From Eulemur rufifrons (Eukaryota; Chordata; Mammalia; Primates; Lemuridae): DNA of 64,000 nt. A model generated the notes under the pieces. The model made no database searches, was not told the DNA's origin, and worked only from the letters and a program-made list of their open reading frames with translations. The translations under genes were made by a program, and so were the position numbers. The stretch's first letter is position 1, and the number at the start of each line of letters is the position of its first letter. The DNA lies in the NCBI RefSeq assembly GCF_041146395.1, contig NC_090989.1:125983501-126047500 (forward strand), given 5' to 3'. Positions 35,229 to 46,210 of the stretch are shown here, one piece after another.

Positions 35229-35415
35229 CTGTCGGTTTTCTTGATCAGGATGGCCCTAAAGATGTGCTCGAGGGGCGTCTTCTCTTGCTGGTAAGTGGGC
35301 TGCACGAAAGGGTGCAGGGCCGCCAGCGAAAAGCCCTGCTGGTACAGCTCCAGGAGCTGGGCGGGCAGGTCACGCAGGGAGGCCAGCCTCACCGCTGAGG
35401 ACCGCGGGAGCTCTG
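35229..35415 (-). CDS. RFTN1: RFTN1 (raftlin) internal coding exon, probably exon 3
   Basis: Raftlin is a membrane-associated protein of lipid rafts, known from B-cell receptor signalling and TLR uptake; it is N-terminally acylated, with that site encoded in an earlier exon not present here. Read on the minus strand, the exon gives 61 full codons. It starts ELPRSSAVRLASLRDLPAQL, continues through LYQQGFSLAALHPFVQPT and ends in IFRAILIKKTD plus two bases (AG) of the next codon. The donor is ACAG|GTAAGG with GT at 35228-35227. The acceptor follows a pyrimidine-rich stretch and is a CAGCAG tandem, so the exon begins at 35415 or 35412. The open frame, phase and splice sites agree with the exon at 13290-13398, giving KTD-R-SQKTD across the junction. 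Against the human protein as I recall it, I see ELPR for ELPG and TYQQEK for THEREK. It corresponds to roughly residues 49-111. Identification is from recalled family sequence, not a search. Confidence 0.95.
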
Positions 35416-35430
35416 CTGCAGTGGAGAGAG
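35413..35430 (-). other. RFTN1: Tandem NAGNAG splice acceptor of RFTN1 exon 3
   Basis: The gene strand reads CCACTGCAGCAG followed by AGCTCC. Either CAG can serve as the 3' splice site, so the exon starts at 35415 or 35412. Using the first adds one codon (alanine, if the upstream exon ends in G) ahead of GAG-CTC (Glu-Leu). A pyrimidine-rich run lies just upstream. Confidence 0.7.
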
Positions 35431-35681
35431 GAGAGGCTCATCAGAGACCCACCAAAACCACCCTCGAACCCCACCCAGGTCCCTCTCCTTTGCCCTAGGG
35501 GAGGAGCCTGTAGGTCATCTCTTGCTAAATATGTATTTGTTCTCATCTTTACTGTCTCCAAAGAGCACTTATAAGCAGACTGTCATTTTCCAACTCATCC
35601 AAGGGCGATAACAATTGGATGTCTTAAATCTAGAGTCAGTCTTCTCAGTGACCACAATCAAAAAGTCATTTCCACCCCCTC

Positions 35682-35776
35682 AAAAAAAAAAAAAAAAAAG
35701 GAAAAAAAAGAAAGAAAGGAAAAAAAAAAAGGAAGGAGAGGGGAGGAGATGGGAGAGGAGGGAAAGAAGAAAAGGA
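35682..35776. repeat. 95-nt polypurine tract (polypyrimidine on the gene strand)
   Basis: Only A and G on the plus strand apart from one T at 35750: an A18 run, then (GAAA)n, then GGA/GAG-rich. It starts 267 nt upstream of the RFTN1 exon 3 acceptor. Confidence 0.9.
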
Positions 35777-36059
35777 CCACATGCAAATATGATATAAAAA
35801 ATGCCAGGTGGCAAAAAGCAGCATAAACAAAGTCAAAAGACAAACTGGAACAAAATTTCTGGGACACTTAAGACAAAGAGCTAATTTCCTCAATTTGCAA
35901 AGAAGCCACTCCCTCCCCCCACAAAAATGGAAAAATAGACAAAATATATGAACAGAAAATTGCCTTAAAAAGGTAAAAGCTAATCAATATTTGAAAAGAC
36001 ACTCACATTAACTTAACGTTAGAACTACACAAATCAAGAAAGGTAATTTTTTACCTATT

Positions 36060-37690
36060 GAATTATTTTAAAATTTGGATTTTAAATTTACTTATTTTTA
36101 AGAAGGGTAAAAAAGGTTAAAAAGAAAAAAAAGTACAAATGTATATACTCAGTGAAAAATCTACATCCCAGCCCTAGCCCCCGCCTCCTAGGTTTTTCCC
36201 CTAGAGGACACCAACATTATTTATTTTTTTGTATACGTGTTAACAATCACTGAATTCATACTCAAGTAAAGAGACTTATACATCTCCCTCCCCTTTTACA
36301 CAAATGGCAGTGTAAGATTATACACCTGGCTTTTTATCAATTTTTATCAATTAACAGTATACTTTTCTTAGAGAACATTCCATAGCAGTACACAGAGCTC
36401 TTCCTCATGCTTTTACACAGATCCATTTTGTGATGTACCATAGATTATGCAAACCTTTGCTTTTATAAGTAATGCTTTAATGAAAAATATCATTCCTACA
36501 TGTATTTCACATGTGCACATATAGTATATATAAAAAATAAATTCCTAGATGTGAAATTGCTGGGATAAAGATATATGCATTGTAATTTTTCAAATAAACA
36601 GAACCAATTTACCTGCCATTAGTGACACATAAAGGTGTTTCGTTTCCCATGCCCTGGCTATTTTCATGGTTAAAAAAAATGATCCCTGTGAGGTGGTAAT
36701 TTCTATTTCTGTTATTATGTAATTTGTATTTTTTCTTATTAAACATTTCATATTTAACACTATGTTTCCTTTTCTGTGAACTGTGTGTAATCTTTGTGTA
36801 GTTTTCTATTGGGTTACTAGTCCTTTTTTCTATTGGTTTGTAAAAGCTCTTTATATATTGGGAAATTCAGTTCTTATTTGTGATACCAGTTGCAAATATC
36901 TTCCCTCGATTTGTTTGCCTTTTGACTTTGCATAAGGTGGGTTTTGCCATGAAGAATTTTTGATATGAAGCTGAATGTATCGCTCTTGCTTTCAATGGCT
37001 TCTAAATTATATGTCATGGCAGCAAGACCTGGGATTGTAAAAACAATTCTCCTGTGACTTCTTGTAATACTTATTTCATTTTTTACATGTAAATCTTTCA
37101 TCTATTTGGAATTTATCCCATGTAAAGTATGTAAGATGAATTCAACATTTCCCCCGTGTAAAAGTTTATCCATTTTTCCTCATTGATTTCGGATGTCACC
37201 TTTATCATATATTCTATTCCTGAATATATTTAAGTTTATGAGTGTGATCCATTAATCCTACATACTACTTTGAACAATTTTAGTCATATTATGCTTTAAC
37301 ATAGGGTTAGGCTATTTCCTGAATCTTCCTATATTCCTATCCATTTTCTGAATCTTCCTGCCTAATTTGTTTTTCTAAATGATCCTCAAAAATCAGCTCA
37401 TCAAATTTCCCCTTCTCCCAAAAATCGTGTTGGTATTTTTATTGGATCATGTTCAAATTATGGCTTAACTGAGGGGGAATGTTTTCACCATGCTGCAAGT
37501 TCACCTCCAAGAAGAACATGGCATAACTTTGATTTATTCAAGTCTTCTTTTGGGTCCCTTGGGAGCATATTAAAGTTTTCTTCACACAGGTATTACAAAT
37601 TTATTAAGTTTATTCCTAGTTATTTTATATTTTGCCACTATGAGAATAACAGATTTTCTTTTTTTACTTCTATAATATCCATTTGTGGGC
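36060..37690 (-). mobile_element. Old L1/HAL1 fragment
   Basis: Forward text is antisense LINE: CACAAATGGCAGTGTAAGATTATACA, AACATTCCATAGCAGTACACAGAG, AATTCCTAGATGTGAAATTGCTGGGATAAAG, TAAAAGCTCTTTATATATTGGG, GTTTGCCTTTTGACTTTGCATAAGG and TTATTAAGTTTATTCCTAGTTATTTTAT, all in order. About 1.6 kb, the longest LINE-1-type piece here. Confidence 0.8.
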
Positions 37691-37779
37691 AGGGGTGTTG
37701 GGGAAACAGGCACTCCCATCACAGTTGTGAGCAGTGAACCTTTCTGGAGGACAGGGGTGTTTGTCTTCAATTGTAAAAA

Positions 37780-38350
37780 TGCACACACCCTTTGTCTAGC
37801 AACCTTGCTACTGGTATTGTTCTGGTGGCTGGACTCGTAACAGTCTTTCAAGATATATGGACAAAGATATTTACTAAAAGGTTGTTCTCGGAACCAAAGA
37901 GTTCTTCACTGGAGGACTACACACTGGGACACCCCAATGATGAATCCTATGAACCATTAAGAAGATTAAAGTAAATCCGTTAAGTGCTGATAAAGAAATC
38001 TGTCCAAGATACACTGCTAAGTTAAAAAAAAAAAAAAAAGTGCCTAACAGTGTTAATGGTGTGGTCACTCTTGCATTTAAAAAAGTTAGAAGGATGGACA
38101 GACGTAGACATAAATAAAAATATTTTTTCTGGAACAAATCACAAAAACATTAAAACTGAAGAGAGGGACTACAGTAGGAAGGCAAGGGTGGAAAGGTCGT
38201 CCTTATTTTATACTTTCAATACTATTGCCTTCAACAGGGATTGTTTGGATGGAGGATTTATGACACATTTTAATTTTCTTCTATATATACATTTAAAAGT
38301 TCTTGATGTATTTTTTAAAAAAATAATTTATTTTTAAAAACAAATTTATA
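37780..38350 (+). mobile_element. HAL1/L1M 3' fragment
   Basis: Sense-orientation text: CAAAGATATTTACTAAAAGG, TGATGAATCCTATGAACC, GATACACTGCTAAGTTAAAAA, AACAAATCACAAAAACATTAAAACTGAAGAG and TTTTAATTTTCTTCTATATATAC. It faces the element at 36060-37690. Confidence 0.6.
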
Positions 38351-38725
38351 AACAAAATCTAGGGGTACTTAATAAATACCACATAACATCAGAACTGTAG
38401 CTCTCATTTCCATACATCACGGAAGAAATTTACAGGAAAAAAAAATCTATAGCAATGATTCACTCTAAAGCAAGCATTCAGCATCCTGGAGAAAGCGCCA
38501 TTAATAACGGTGACAAATAAAAGACTGGCCAGGAGAGCAGAAAATACGCACTCTTTCCCTGGAAGGTTCACTCTGCATATGCTGCTAGATAAACAAATCC
38601 GAAGTCAAGTCTAGTAAAGAATGCTGAGCCCCTCCGAGTTCCCCAAGCACGGAACCTGTCAAGGGGTCTCACAGCATCTCCTCAGACCCAGGCAAGAAGG
38701 ATCCCAACTCTGCACCCTGAGCTTC
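38351..38725. other. Intronic sequence, nothing recognised
   Basis: The open frame 38621-39118 starts here, but it runs straight through a MER5A element and so is not a gene. Confidence 0.4.
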
Positions 38726-38729
38726 AGAG

Positions 38730-38905
38730 CAAGGGTTCTGGTCCAGCGCCATGGTCCAGCAGCAGCAGCAGCATCTGGGGACTTGTTAGAAATGGAGACT
38801 CTTGGGCCCCACCCTAGACTTATGAAGTCAGAATCTGAGCCATCTGTGTCTCCACACAAGCCCTCCCGGAGATTCACCAGCTCTGCAGAGCTTTGCTTCG
38901 GCCTC
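38730..38905 (+). mobile_element. MER5A-like hAT-Charlie element
   Basis: GTTCTGGTCCAGCGCCATGGTCCAGCAGCAGCAGCAGCATCTGGGGACTTGTTAGAAATGGAGACTCTTGGGCCCCACCCTAGACT matches MER5A, with an expanded (CAG)n patch inside. Confidence 0.85.
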
Positions 38906-39860
38906 CTCCAACCACTCTCCTCTCCACGGGCAAGGGAACTGATCCAAGCACATGTGCCCACCTGGGACCCGCACCCAACCTCACACAGCCCAGGCCCTGG
39001 AACTCCCTGCCCTGCCAGCCCCAGGCCCCCTCTTGAAGCTGCTCAGGCTTCTCCCCAGTCTGCAGCAAGGGTAGACGGTGCCTCCATGTGCTCACCCCGG
39101 GGCCCAAGGCAGGGGTGAGACTAGGATGAAGGCAGTAAGGAGAAACCAACCACAGGTGCAAAAAATAAGGGAGCATCGAAAACTCGGTGACCAAGATAAA
39201 TATTTAATGCAATATGTTAAAAAATAAAAATTAATGCAAAAACTCATGATGAATATAGCATCACATTTTTAAAAATAAAACCAAGATCAGTATTATTGAT
39301 TTTTCCTTTCGCTTCAAGCTCTAATATGGCTCACTCAGCACTGTTACTGAACCTGTCTTTATTTAAAATGTTGCCTCACTCCCCTCACCCTAATTCGGGC
39401 CCTAGGTGTCCCTTGGTACCCTAGTCCCAGGCCCTGCAGTTTCGAGGTGTGGGCTTTACGGAAACCAGAAGCAGGCGCAGACTTCCTCTGCTGCCAAGAG
39501 ACTACAGAGCTACTGAACCAAAAGGGTGAAACCACGTGTGGCAGAGACAATGCTTGTTCTATTTGAAAAACTGAATGGACTTTTGGTAGGAGGGCAATTG
39601 CATGTTATCGATCAAACCTAAAAATACTATGAAGCAACAAGATCCCTTCTTCTTTGATCAAACTGTATATAAAGATCATCTGCGAGTCATCAGATATGGG
39701 CCCTCAAACTCAGCCAGCCTCTACAGTTCAATATTGTTTAAGTTTTTCAAACTCTTCCTGCTATAATAAAATAAGCCTTTACTAAGATTTTGATAATTTG
39801 TATAAAATATGTTTCTTTTTATGCATCATACTATAATAAAAAATAAAAGCAGTCGATGTG
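38906..39860. other. Intronic sequence, nothing recognised
   Basis: GC-rich to about 39130, then AT-rich. No supported exon. Confidence 0.35.
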
Positions 39861-39864
39861 TTTA

Positions 39865-40030
39865 GAAGACAGGATTCTAATACCAGCTGTGCTCCTCACT
39901 GGCCGTTAGCCTCAGGCGTGTGAGCACCCAGTTTCCTGGTATAAAGTGGAGCTAACGCAGCAGCCTGTCTTCCGTCCAGAGTGCTCGTGAGGATGAAACG
40001 CGCTGATGTGTGTGTCATCCACAGGGCCCA
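39865..40030 (+). mobile_element. MIR SINE
   Basis: ATTCTAATACCAGCTGTGCTCCTCACTGGCCGTTAGCC, CCAGTTTCCTGGTATAAAGTGGAG and GCTCGTGAGGATGAAACG fit MIR. Confidence 0.8.
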
Positions 40031-40644
40031 AGGCAAGTACCGTCAGCAGCTCTGGCAGTGGTGGACCGGTGCCTGGCCAGGGGGACTGGTCATCTGGGGA
40101 CGGTAATGACACTGTGGTGCTAGGGCCACTACACTGTTCTCCATCACCACCCACACCCCCTAACCTCCACACTCCAAATCAGCACACGAGAAATACAAAT
40201 CAACTGCTTCATAGTCGAATGCTTCCTGAATAAAACATACTATCTTTTAAATTTTTATCTTAAAATCTAAAGATGTATCTCCTGTCAAAACTAAGCAATT
40301 TTATGGCTTTAATTTTTGGTATGCATGCTGTCAAAGTAAGTTTAGCTTCATGGTTAAAAAACAAATAAAAATGAATCTCAACAATCTCAAAGCAATAAAA
40401 AAAAAAAACAGGCTCCTATTGTAAATATGATTAAAGGCCTTAATTTCATGATTCTATTTGAACCTTAACCTTAAAAATACAAAACCAAAAAAAAAATCTG
40501 TGACCAATCCCCTAATGTTATTACTGGAAAAATAAACAAAGGGATGATTTATCTGTTTGCATGGACATACCAATTGTAGACTGTTTCTCACCCTACCCAC
40601 CAGCGTAACCTCTCTACTATTTTGTTTTGTAATAGTTGCTTGAT

Positions 40645-40742
40645 TTCGTTTACAAATTACATAACCTTGGGAGAGCCATATAAGTTCCTCCCCATCTCTT
40701 GGGTCCCTCATTTATAAAATGAGGACTCTGGACAGGCAGTTG
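40645..40742 (+). mobile_element. MIR fragment
   Basis: ATAACCTTGGGAGAGCCATATAAGTTCCTCC followed by CCTCATTTATAAAATGAGGACTCTGGACAG is the MIR core. Confidence 0.65.
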
Positions 40743-43130
40743 CAAAAGGAGCTTCAAACTTTAGAAGGCAGTCATTTTGTTATTTCAATTTGGAGACTAA
40801 GTTACCAGTTTCTAACTAAAAAGTGACATCAGGTAATACAGTAAATGTTTTCAATGTGAACTAAGAGTTACCCGAGACCAGAGCCCACGTGGGAATAAGG
40901 ACTAACCACACATGGGGATGGGTGGAAGAGGAAAGAAGCAAGAAGACACCTGCTGCCTGGAATCCCAGCCTTCCGCCAGCCCAGGCACTAGGTGGGGGGA
41001 CTGCGCTGTTCTAACTACCCCCCAAAACATGGAGCACCTTCCAGGGGGGTTCTAGGGAAGAGATGCCTGCACGATGGTGGGAGAAAAGGGATGCTTTAAG
41101 GAAGATCGCTGGGGACAATTGGTCCCCTTCATCCTAAAGGACAGCTACAAGGACATGGTGTGAGTTATTCTGAAGTCCCTCTGGCATCCTGGCCTTTGAC
41201 CAGGACTCCACTTTAGGGCTGAACCACATAAGCCACCTCATCGAGAGACACTGATGAGGCTGTCTTAGCCATTGCTACCCTCCAGAGAGAGGAAATAGCC
41301 AGCCTGCTCAGAGTCAGGGCTGATCACACTTTTCTCTCCACTTTCTAATCTGTCACGTTCCCTCGTCTTTATCCAAAGTGGTCAGACTGCAAACCCCATT
41401 CAGCCTGTGCTCCCACAGTGCTCCCACAATGCGGCATCTTCACCCCACAATGGGGCTCTGTCACAGGACAAAGTGCACAGGACAGTTCTCTGGGGCTCCT
41501 CCCCACCTGGCAGGGGCTGCGTCTCACCTCCTGACGTGTCAGAAGGTCTGGTGCTGATCCCAAGGCCAGGAACCGGGCCTGGGCGGCCAGGTAGATAAAG
41601 TAAACGCAAGCCAGGGAAAGAGCCATGAACACTGGGCCCCACCCCACCCAAGGGGGCAGTGCTTTGTCCTTCTAGCCTAGCTGCTGCCAAGGGGCACGTG
41701 GGCCCAATGGTGCCAGAACTTCTAATTCTTACTTTCAAGAAGTCAGAAATGTTAATTCTCCTCATCTTTTAAACAGGCAAATTATTGCAATTTTATCTTC
41801 AATCCTGTAAGGCCAAAGCCAAGACCCCTCAGGCTTTGGAGTCTAGGTGGGGCCTTTGATAAACGTGGGGGATATACACCCCACAGGCCTTCCCACCCCG
41901 ACCTCGGCACTGGGCAACAGGCGTTAGTGCTGACCAGCCTGCGGCTCCGCTCATTCCCACATCACCCCGACTTCCATCAAAGGCTTCAGGGACACATCCG
42001 CAGGTATTTGACAATGGCCTCTATTTCCTAATTCCTCCCTTTTCTATATTGGCATTAAGATCAACAAAGAGTTTAGAACCACATGATTATATTTTAAATC
42101 TTTTGGAAATCTTATTTTTTCTCCTGACTCATAACAGGTTTTTCTAAAATCAAAATATAGAAACTATTGCGAAAAGGTATTCTGAGTGGCATTGGAGTCC
42201 AAAGGTTTTTGAAATAAATGTTTTGTTTTTCTCTCAGAAAATAACTCCATGTAAATAAATAAGCCATCATTCCAAGAGTAAAAAAATGAAAGTTATGAAA
42301 GCAGGGGGAAAAACATAATCCACAAAACCACACATTTCTTAACACTCCTGGGATAAAGTAAATTTGGTTTCTGCTATGACTGTGTTCTGTTTAGCAAAAA
42401 CATTCTGCAGCCCTATCTATTCCCTGGAAACGAAGCCCTTAAGACATCTGCAGAAGAGCCAAAGCCATGTCTTTGCTATTTCAAACTTTATTACTGGGAA
42501 AACAGTACTAGTCTCCAACACAAGCAAGAAACCATTGCACACAGCGACTGCACGTTACACTCTGCTCTATAAAGCAGGAAATAGGCTGGACAGCAACAGC
42601 TTCTATTATTTTGACCAGCAATCATTTGTGACTCTAACCTAATTATTCAGAGTCCGACTTTGCTTTTCTAATTACATCCGCTAATGGATCTGTCAATGCG
42701 AAGGACTGCAACAGGAGAGACACCAGCCCTCGGGTAATTTCCCTCACAGGTGAGGCTCCCAATGACACTCCTCCACCAAACCTTCTCTCTTTTCTTTTTT
42801 TTAAAGTTCCTTCAAGACTGCTATTGCTATGACATCAATCTGCCTGGGCTTTGCAGTAGATCCAATTTAGCAAAACACTAAAATCAATCACTTTTCAATG
42901 GGGGGCTTTTCGTTATATAGGTAAGGAATAGGAATTCAACCTTTTAAATAATATTTTCAGCCCATGGCTTCTGTATGTATCATTTCTAATCTGTGGAACA
43001 AGTTAAAACTTTTATTTTAGGGCTTTTAAAATTTAGATTTCTGTCACCTTCTAATTAAACCAATTCATGTTTCTGAAACTTAAAAAAAAAAAAGAAAGAA
43101 AGAAAACACATATCCAGGCTCAGGAGACCA
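40743..43130. other. Intronic sequence, no repeat recognised
   Basis: About 2.4 kb of unique-looking sequence. A segment around 42640-42730 carries several homeodomain-like words (TAATTACATCCGCTAATGG), but no further evidence of function is visible. Confidence 0.35.
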
Positions 43131-43144
43131 CACACATTAAAGTA

Positions 43145-43370
43145 TTTTTTTTTTTAATTTGAAGTGAAATTCTCATAACACAAAACTAACCATTTTAAAC
43201 TGGACAATTCAGTAGCATTTTGTACATTCATAATGTTGTGTAACCCTCAATTCCATCTAGTTCTCAAACATCTTCACCCCAAAAGGAAACTCCAAATCCA
43301 TTAAGCAGTTACTCCCCATTTCCCTCTCCCCCCAAGCGCCTGGCAACCACCAGTATGCTTTCATAAAACA
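43145..43370 (-). mobile_element. L1M fragment
   Basis: Reverse complement of an old L1 3' region: AAACTAACCATTTTAAACTGGACAATTCAGTAGC, CATTCATAATGTTGTGTAACC and CTGGCAACCACCAGTATGCTTTC. It abuts a second L1 3' end. Confidence 0.85.
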
Positions 43371-43374
43371 CTAT

Positions 43375-44348
43375 ACTTTTTTAAATTTTAATTTTTTATT
43401 GTGAGTATTTAAGGTATACAACATGTTGCTTTGATAGACACATACTTAGCGAAGTGATTGCTACAATCAAGAAAATTAACATATTAGCTCACAGTTACCC
43501 TTTCTTTTTGTGTGTGGCAGGAGTACCTAAAATCCACTGTCACAGCAAATCTCCAGGATACAGTGTTATTAACTACAGTCCTCATGTTGTACATTCAATC
43601 TCTACATTTACTCATCCTACACAACTGCAACTTTGTACCCTTTGTCCTACATCTTCCCATCTGCCTGGCCCCCAAACCACTGTTCTACTCTCTGTTTCTA
43701 TGGATTTTTTTTTATTTCACATATAAGTGAGATCATGCAGTATTTTTCTTTCTGTGTCTGGCTTACTTCCCTGAGCATAATGTCCTGTGGGCTCAGCCAC
43801 GTTGTTGCAAATGGAGGCTCACCTTCTTCTTAAGACTGAATAATATTCCATTATGAATATATACCACTTTTTTTCCCTCTATCTGTTCATTTGTTGAGGG
43901 ACACTTAGGTTCTTTCCACATCTGGCTATTGCGAAAAATGCTGCAAAGAACATGGAAGTGACGGTATTTCTTCAACATATTCATTTCATTTCCTTTGGAT
44001 ATGTACCTAGCAGTGGGATTGCTGAATTATATGGTAGTTCTATTTTTAATTTTTGAGGAACCTCCATACTGTTTTCCATCCCATCAACACTGTGCAAGGG
44101 TTCCCTCTTCTCCACATCCTCACCAGCATTTATCTCTTATCTTTTTGATAACAGCCATCCTAACAGGTGTGAGGTGATAGCTCACTACAGTTTTGATTTG
44201 CAACGCCCTGATGATGACTGATGTCAATAAGTACCCTTTCATATACCTGTGGGCCATTTTTATATCTTCTTTGAAGAAATGTCTATTCAGGTCCTTTGCC
44301 CATTTAAAAATTCAGGTTATCTGGTTTTTTTGCTATTGAGTTGTGGGA
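43375..44348 (-). mobile_element. L1 3' portion (end of ORF2 plus 3' UTR)
   Basis: Starts with a T-rich stretch (TTTTAAATTTTAATTTTTTATTG). Then come GGTATACAACATG, CATATAAGTGAGATCATGCAGTATTTTTCTTTC, GACTGAATAATATTCCATTATG, GGTTCTTTCCACATCTGGCTATTGCG, CAGTGGGATTGCTGAATTATATGG and TTTTTTTGCTATTGAGTTGTGGGAGC, which is antisense L1. About 970 bp. Confidence 0.9.
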
Positions 44349-45140
44349 GCTCTAAGACACTATTCTTAATACCTTAATTGAATCACGGATAAACACACAG
44401 AGGAATCTCAGACTAAAAGAACTTTTTTAAGCCTATATAAAAGCTAGGATTCTGCAGGTCCATCGGGGAGTAATTGGCAAAGCAACAGGTACCTCATCAA
44501 ATGCATTCTTCAGATGTAGGCCACCAGACCACAAATGATGGTAAATTGCCAGACTGCCATGACAACGGGGAACAGCGAAAGCAGCACGTTGTTATTGGTT
44601 TGCTTGTCATTTCAAAGGGTTACACATAGTCAGTGACCTATACACACAAACGCAACATTGTACTGTAAAAAATTCAGTGTCTAGGTGTTTGGAAAGAGAC
44701 TGCCTGAATAATGCCCACTGACTGTGCCCATTGATCAAACCCAGAAGATGGCATTATTGCTCATCTCGCCACTCCATTTTGTCAGAGAAGATGCAGGCTA
44801 AGATTCATCAGGAAGGCTTCGTAAGAAACATCAGGTCCCCTGCTGCTTAGATTTAGTAGTGGGTACTCAAATATTAAACGCAACCAGCTAGAAACTGAAT
44901 CCAGAGCATTAACAAATTATTTCATACATTTAAAAGTATTTTTGATAAAGGAAGACAGAAAGGATCACCAAGAATTCAAAAGTGCTAATGAAACCCATAC
45001 ACACCAAATCCAGAAAGAGCTTAGCATGAGTCAGGGGAAGCTAGTTACCAATATTTTAAGCTGTTTTCCTACTTGAGTATGATAGCATGAGAGCGGACCC
45101 TCGTGGTATGTGGATTTCTACGACAAAGTCTCAGGACTTT
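44349..45140. other. Intronic sequence, nothing recognised
   Basis: Unique-looking AT-rich sequence between L1 and a mariner-like element. Confidence 0.35.
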
Positions 45141-45143
45141 GTA

Positions 45144-45743
45144 CACTAGGTCCTCAAGGTCATTTTGCTTAATAGCATTTAGTTATAACATTGATGAGAT
45201 GAGAAAAAAACATAGTTTCCAGGCAAGGGCCGCTGTCTGCATGGAGTCTGCATGTTCTCCCCACGTCCGCGTGGGTTTTGTCCAGGTGCTCAGGTTTCCT
45301 CCCACATCCCAAAGATGTGCACGTTAGGTTAACCGCTGTGCCTACGCTGCCCCAGCATGAGTGACGTGGGGGTGGGTGTGAGTGTGCCCTGCAATGGGGT
45401 GGCGTCCTGTCCAGGGTGGGTTCCCGCCTGTGCCCTGGGCTGCTGGGATAGGCTGCAGCCACCTGCAACCCTGAACTGGCATAATTGGGTAAATAATGAT
45501 CTGACTTGTTTTTATTAGTCTTTCTTAAATATACATATGGCTTACAGTTATTTCAATGTTTAATATTAGAAGTGTTTTGGTCTTTCTATAAAAGTTTGCT
45601 GATGGTTTTGTGAGCAGAAATATGTTGTAGGAAGTTAACTCTTGTTTATATCAATTAGCCTATGGTAAAACTGGTTTCGTTATATTTCATTTCGACTAAG
45701 GTCACAGTTTCCAAGAACCTATTGATGGCATTGAGTCCTTACT
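45144..45743. mobile_element. Mariner-like non-autonomous DNA transposon, nearly complete
   Basis: Ends CACTAGGTCCTCAA and TTGAGTCCTTACTG are imperfect inverted repeats (10 of 14 positions), each flanked by TA. The right third carries GTTTCCAAGAACCTATTGATGG, the reverse complement of the motif in the element at 10984. The left half holds GCATGTTCTCCCCACGTCCGCGTGGGTTTTGTCC and GTTTCCTCCCACATCCCAAAGATGTGCACGTTAGG, wording I know from repeats in many vertebrates. The open frames here are remnants. Confidence 0.7.
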
Positions 45744-45744
45744 G

Positions 45745-46118
45745 TACAGAAATGATCAGTACTGAAAATAGAACACTGCTGTGGCCTAGTTCTTAAAGAA
45801 GACATCAAAAAAGTAATGCATTGTTACAAGGCGCTTTTGGGGGGTCTCAGTTTCAACTAAAAGAATGACTGCACCGATAAGTCCTCACACAGGTGTGTTG
45901 AAAGCAGAAGATCCCACTAAAGGAGGCCTCCAGTGCGTGGCAGGTGCCAAGCCCGCAAACACATTCTGACCTGGCGTTCCACATGGCCCCTCACAGCCCA
46001 CCCACCTTCTGAAAAGTCCCACTAAGAGCCAGGCAGGCCACCAGCTCTTTCACACCAAGAAGTGACAAGGTGCATTTTTCAAGCCTGAAACAACCAAGTG
46101 CCATTGTAATTCCCCACA
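45745..46118. other. Intronic sequence, nothing recognised
   Basis: No family or exon could be supported. Confidence 0.35.
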
Positions 46119-46119
46119 T

Positions 46120-46210
46120 CCATGCGACAGTCTGTTGACAGTAGAATAGATGAAGATGCTACAGTTCTTCCATATTATAGACTATTAAGTAGAAAATGTT
46201 TAAATCAGTT
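46120..46210 (+). mobile_element. HAL1-like fragment, left part, interrupted by the LTR
   Basis: CATGCGACAGTCTGTTGACAGTAGAATAGATGAAGATGC with CTATTAAGTAGAAAATG is HAL1/L1-like. A related sense segment resumes after the LTR. Confidence 0.45.

Noticed and set aside
35216..35398. Plus-strand open frame over RFTN1 exon 3
   Set aside because: Antisense shadow of the GC-rich coding exon; the minus-strand reading has correct splice sites and homology.
38621..39118. 165-codon plus-strand open frame with Pro/Ser-rich text
   Set aside because: It passes through a MER5A element and a (CAG)n patch; the GC-rich composition alone explains the lack of stops.
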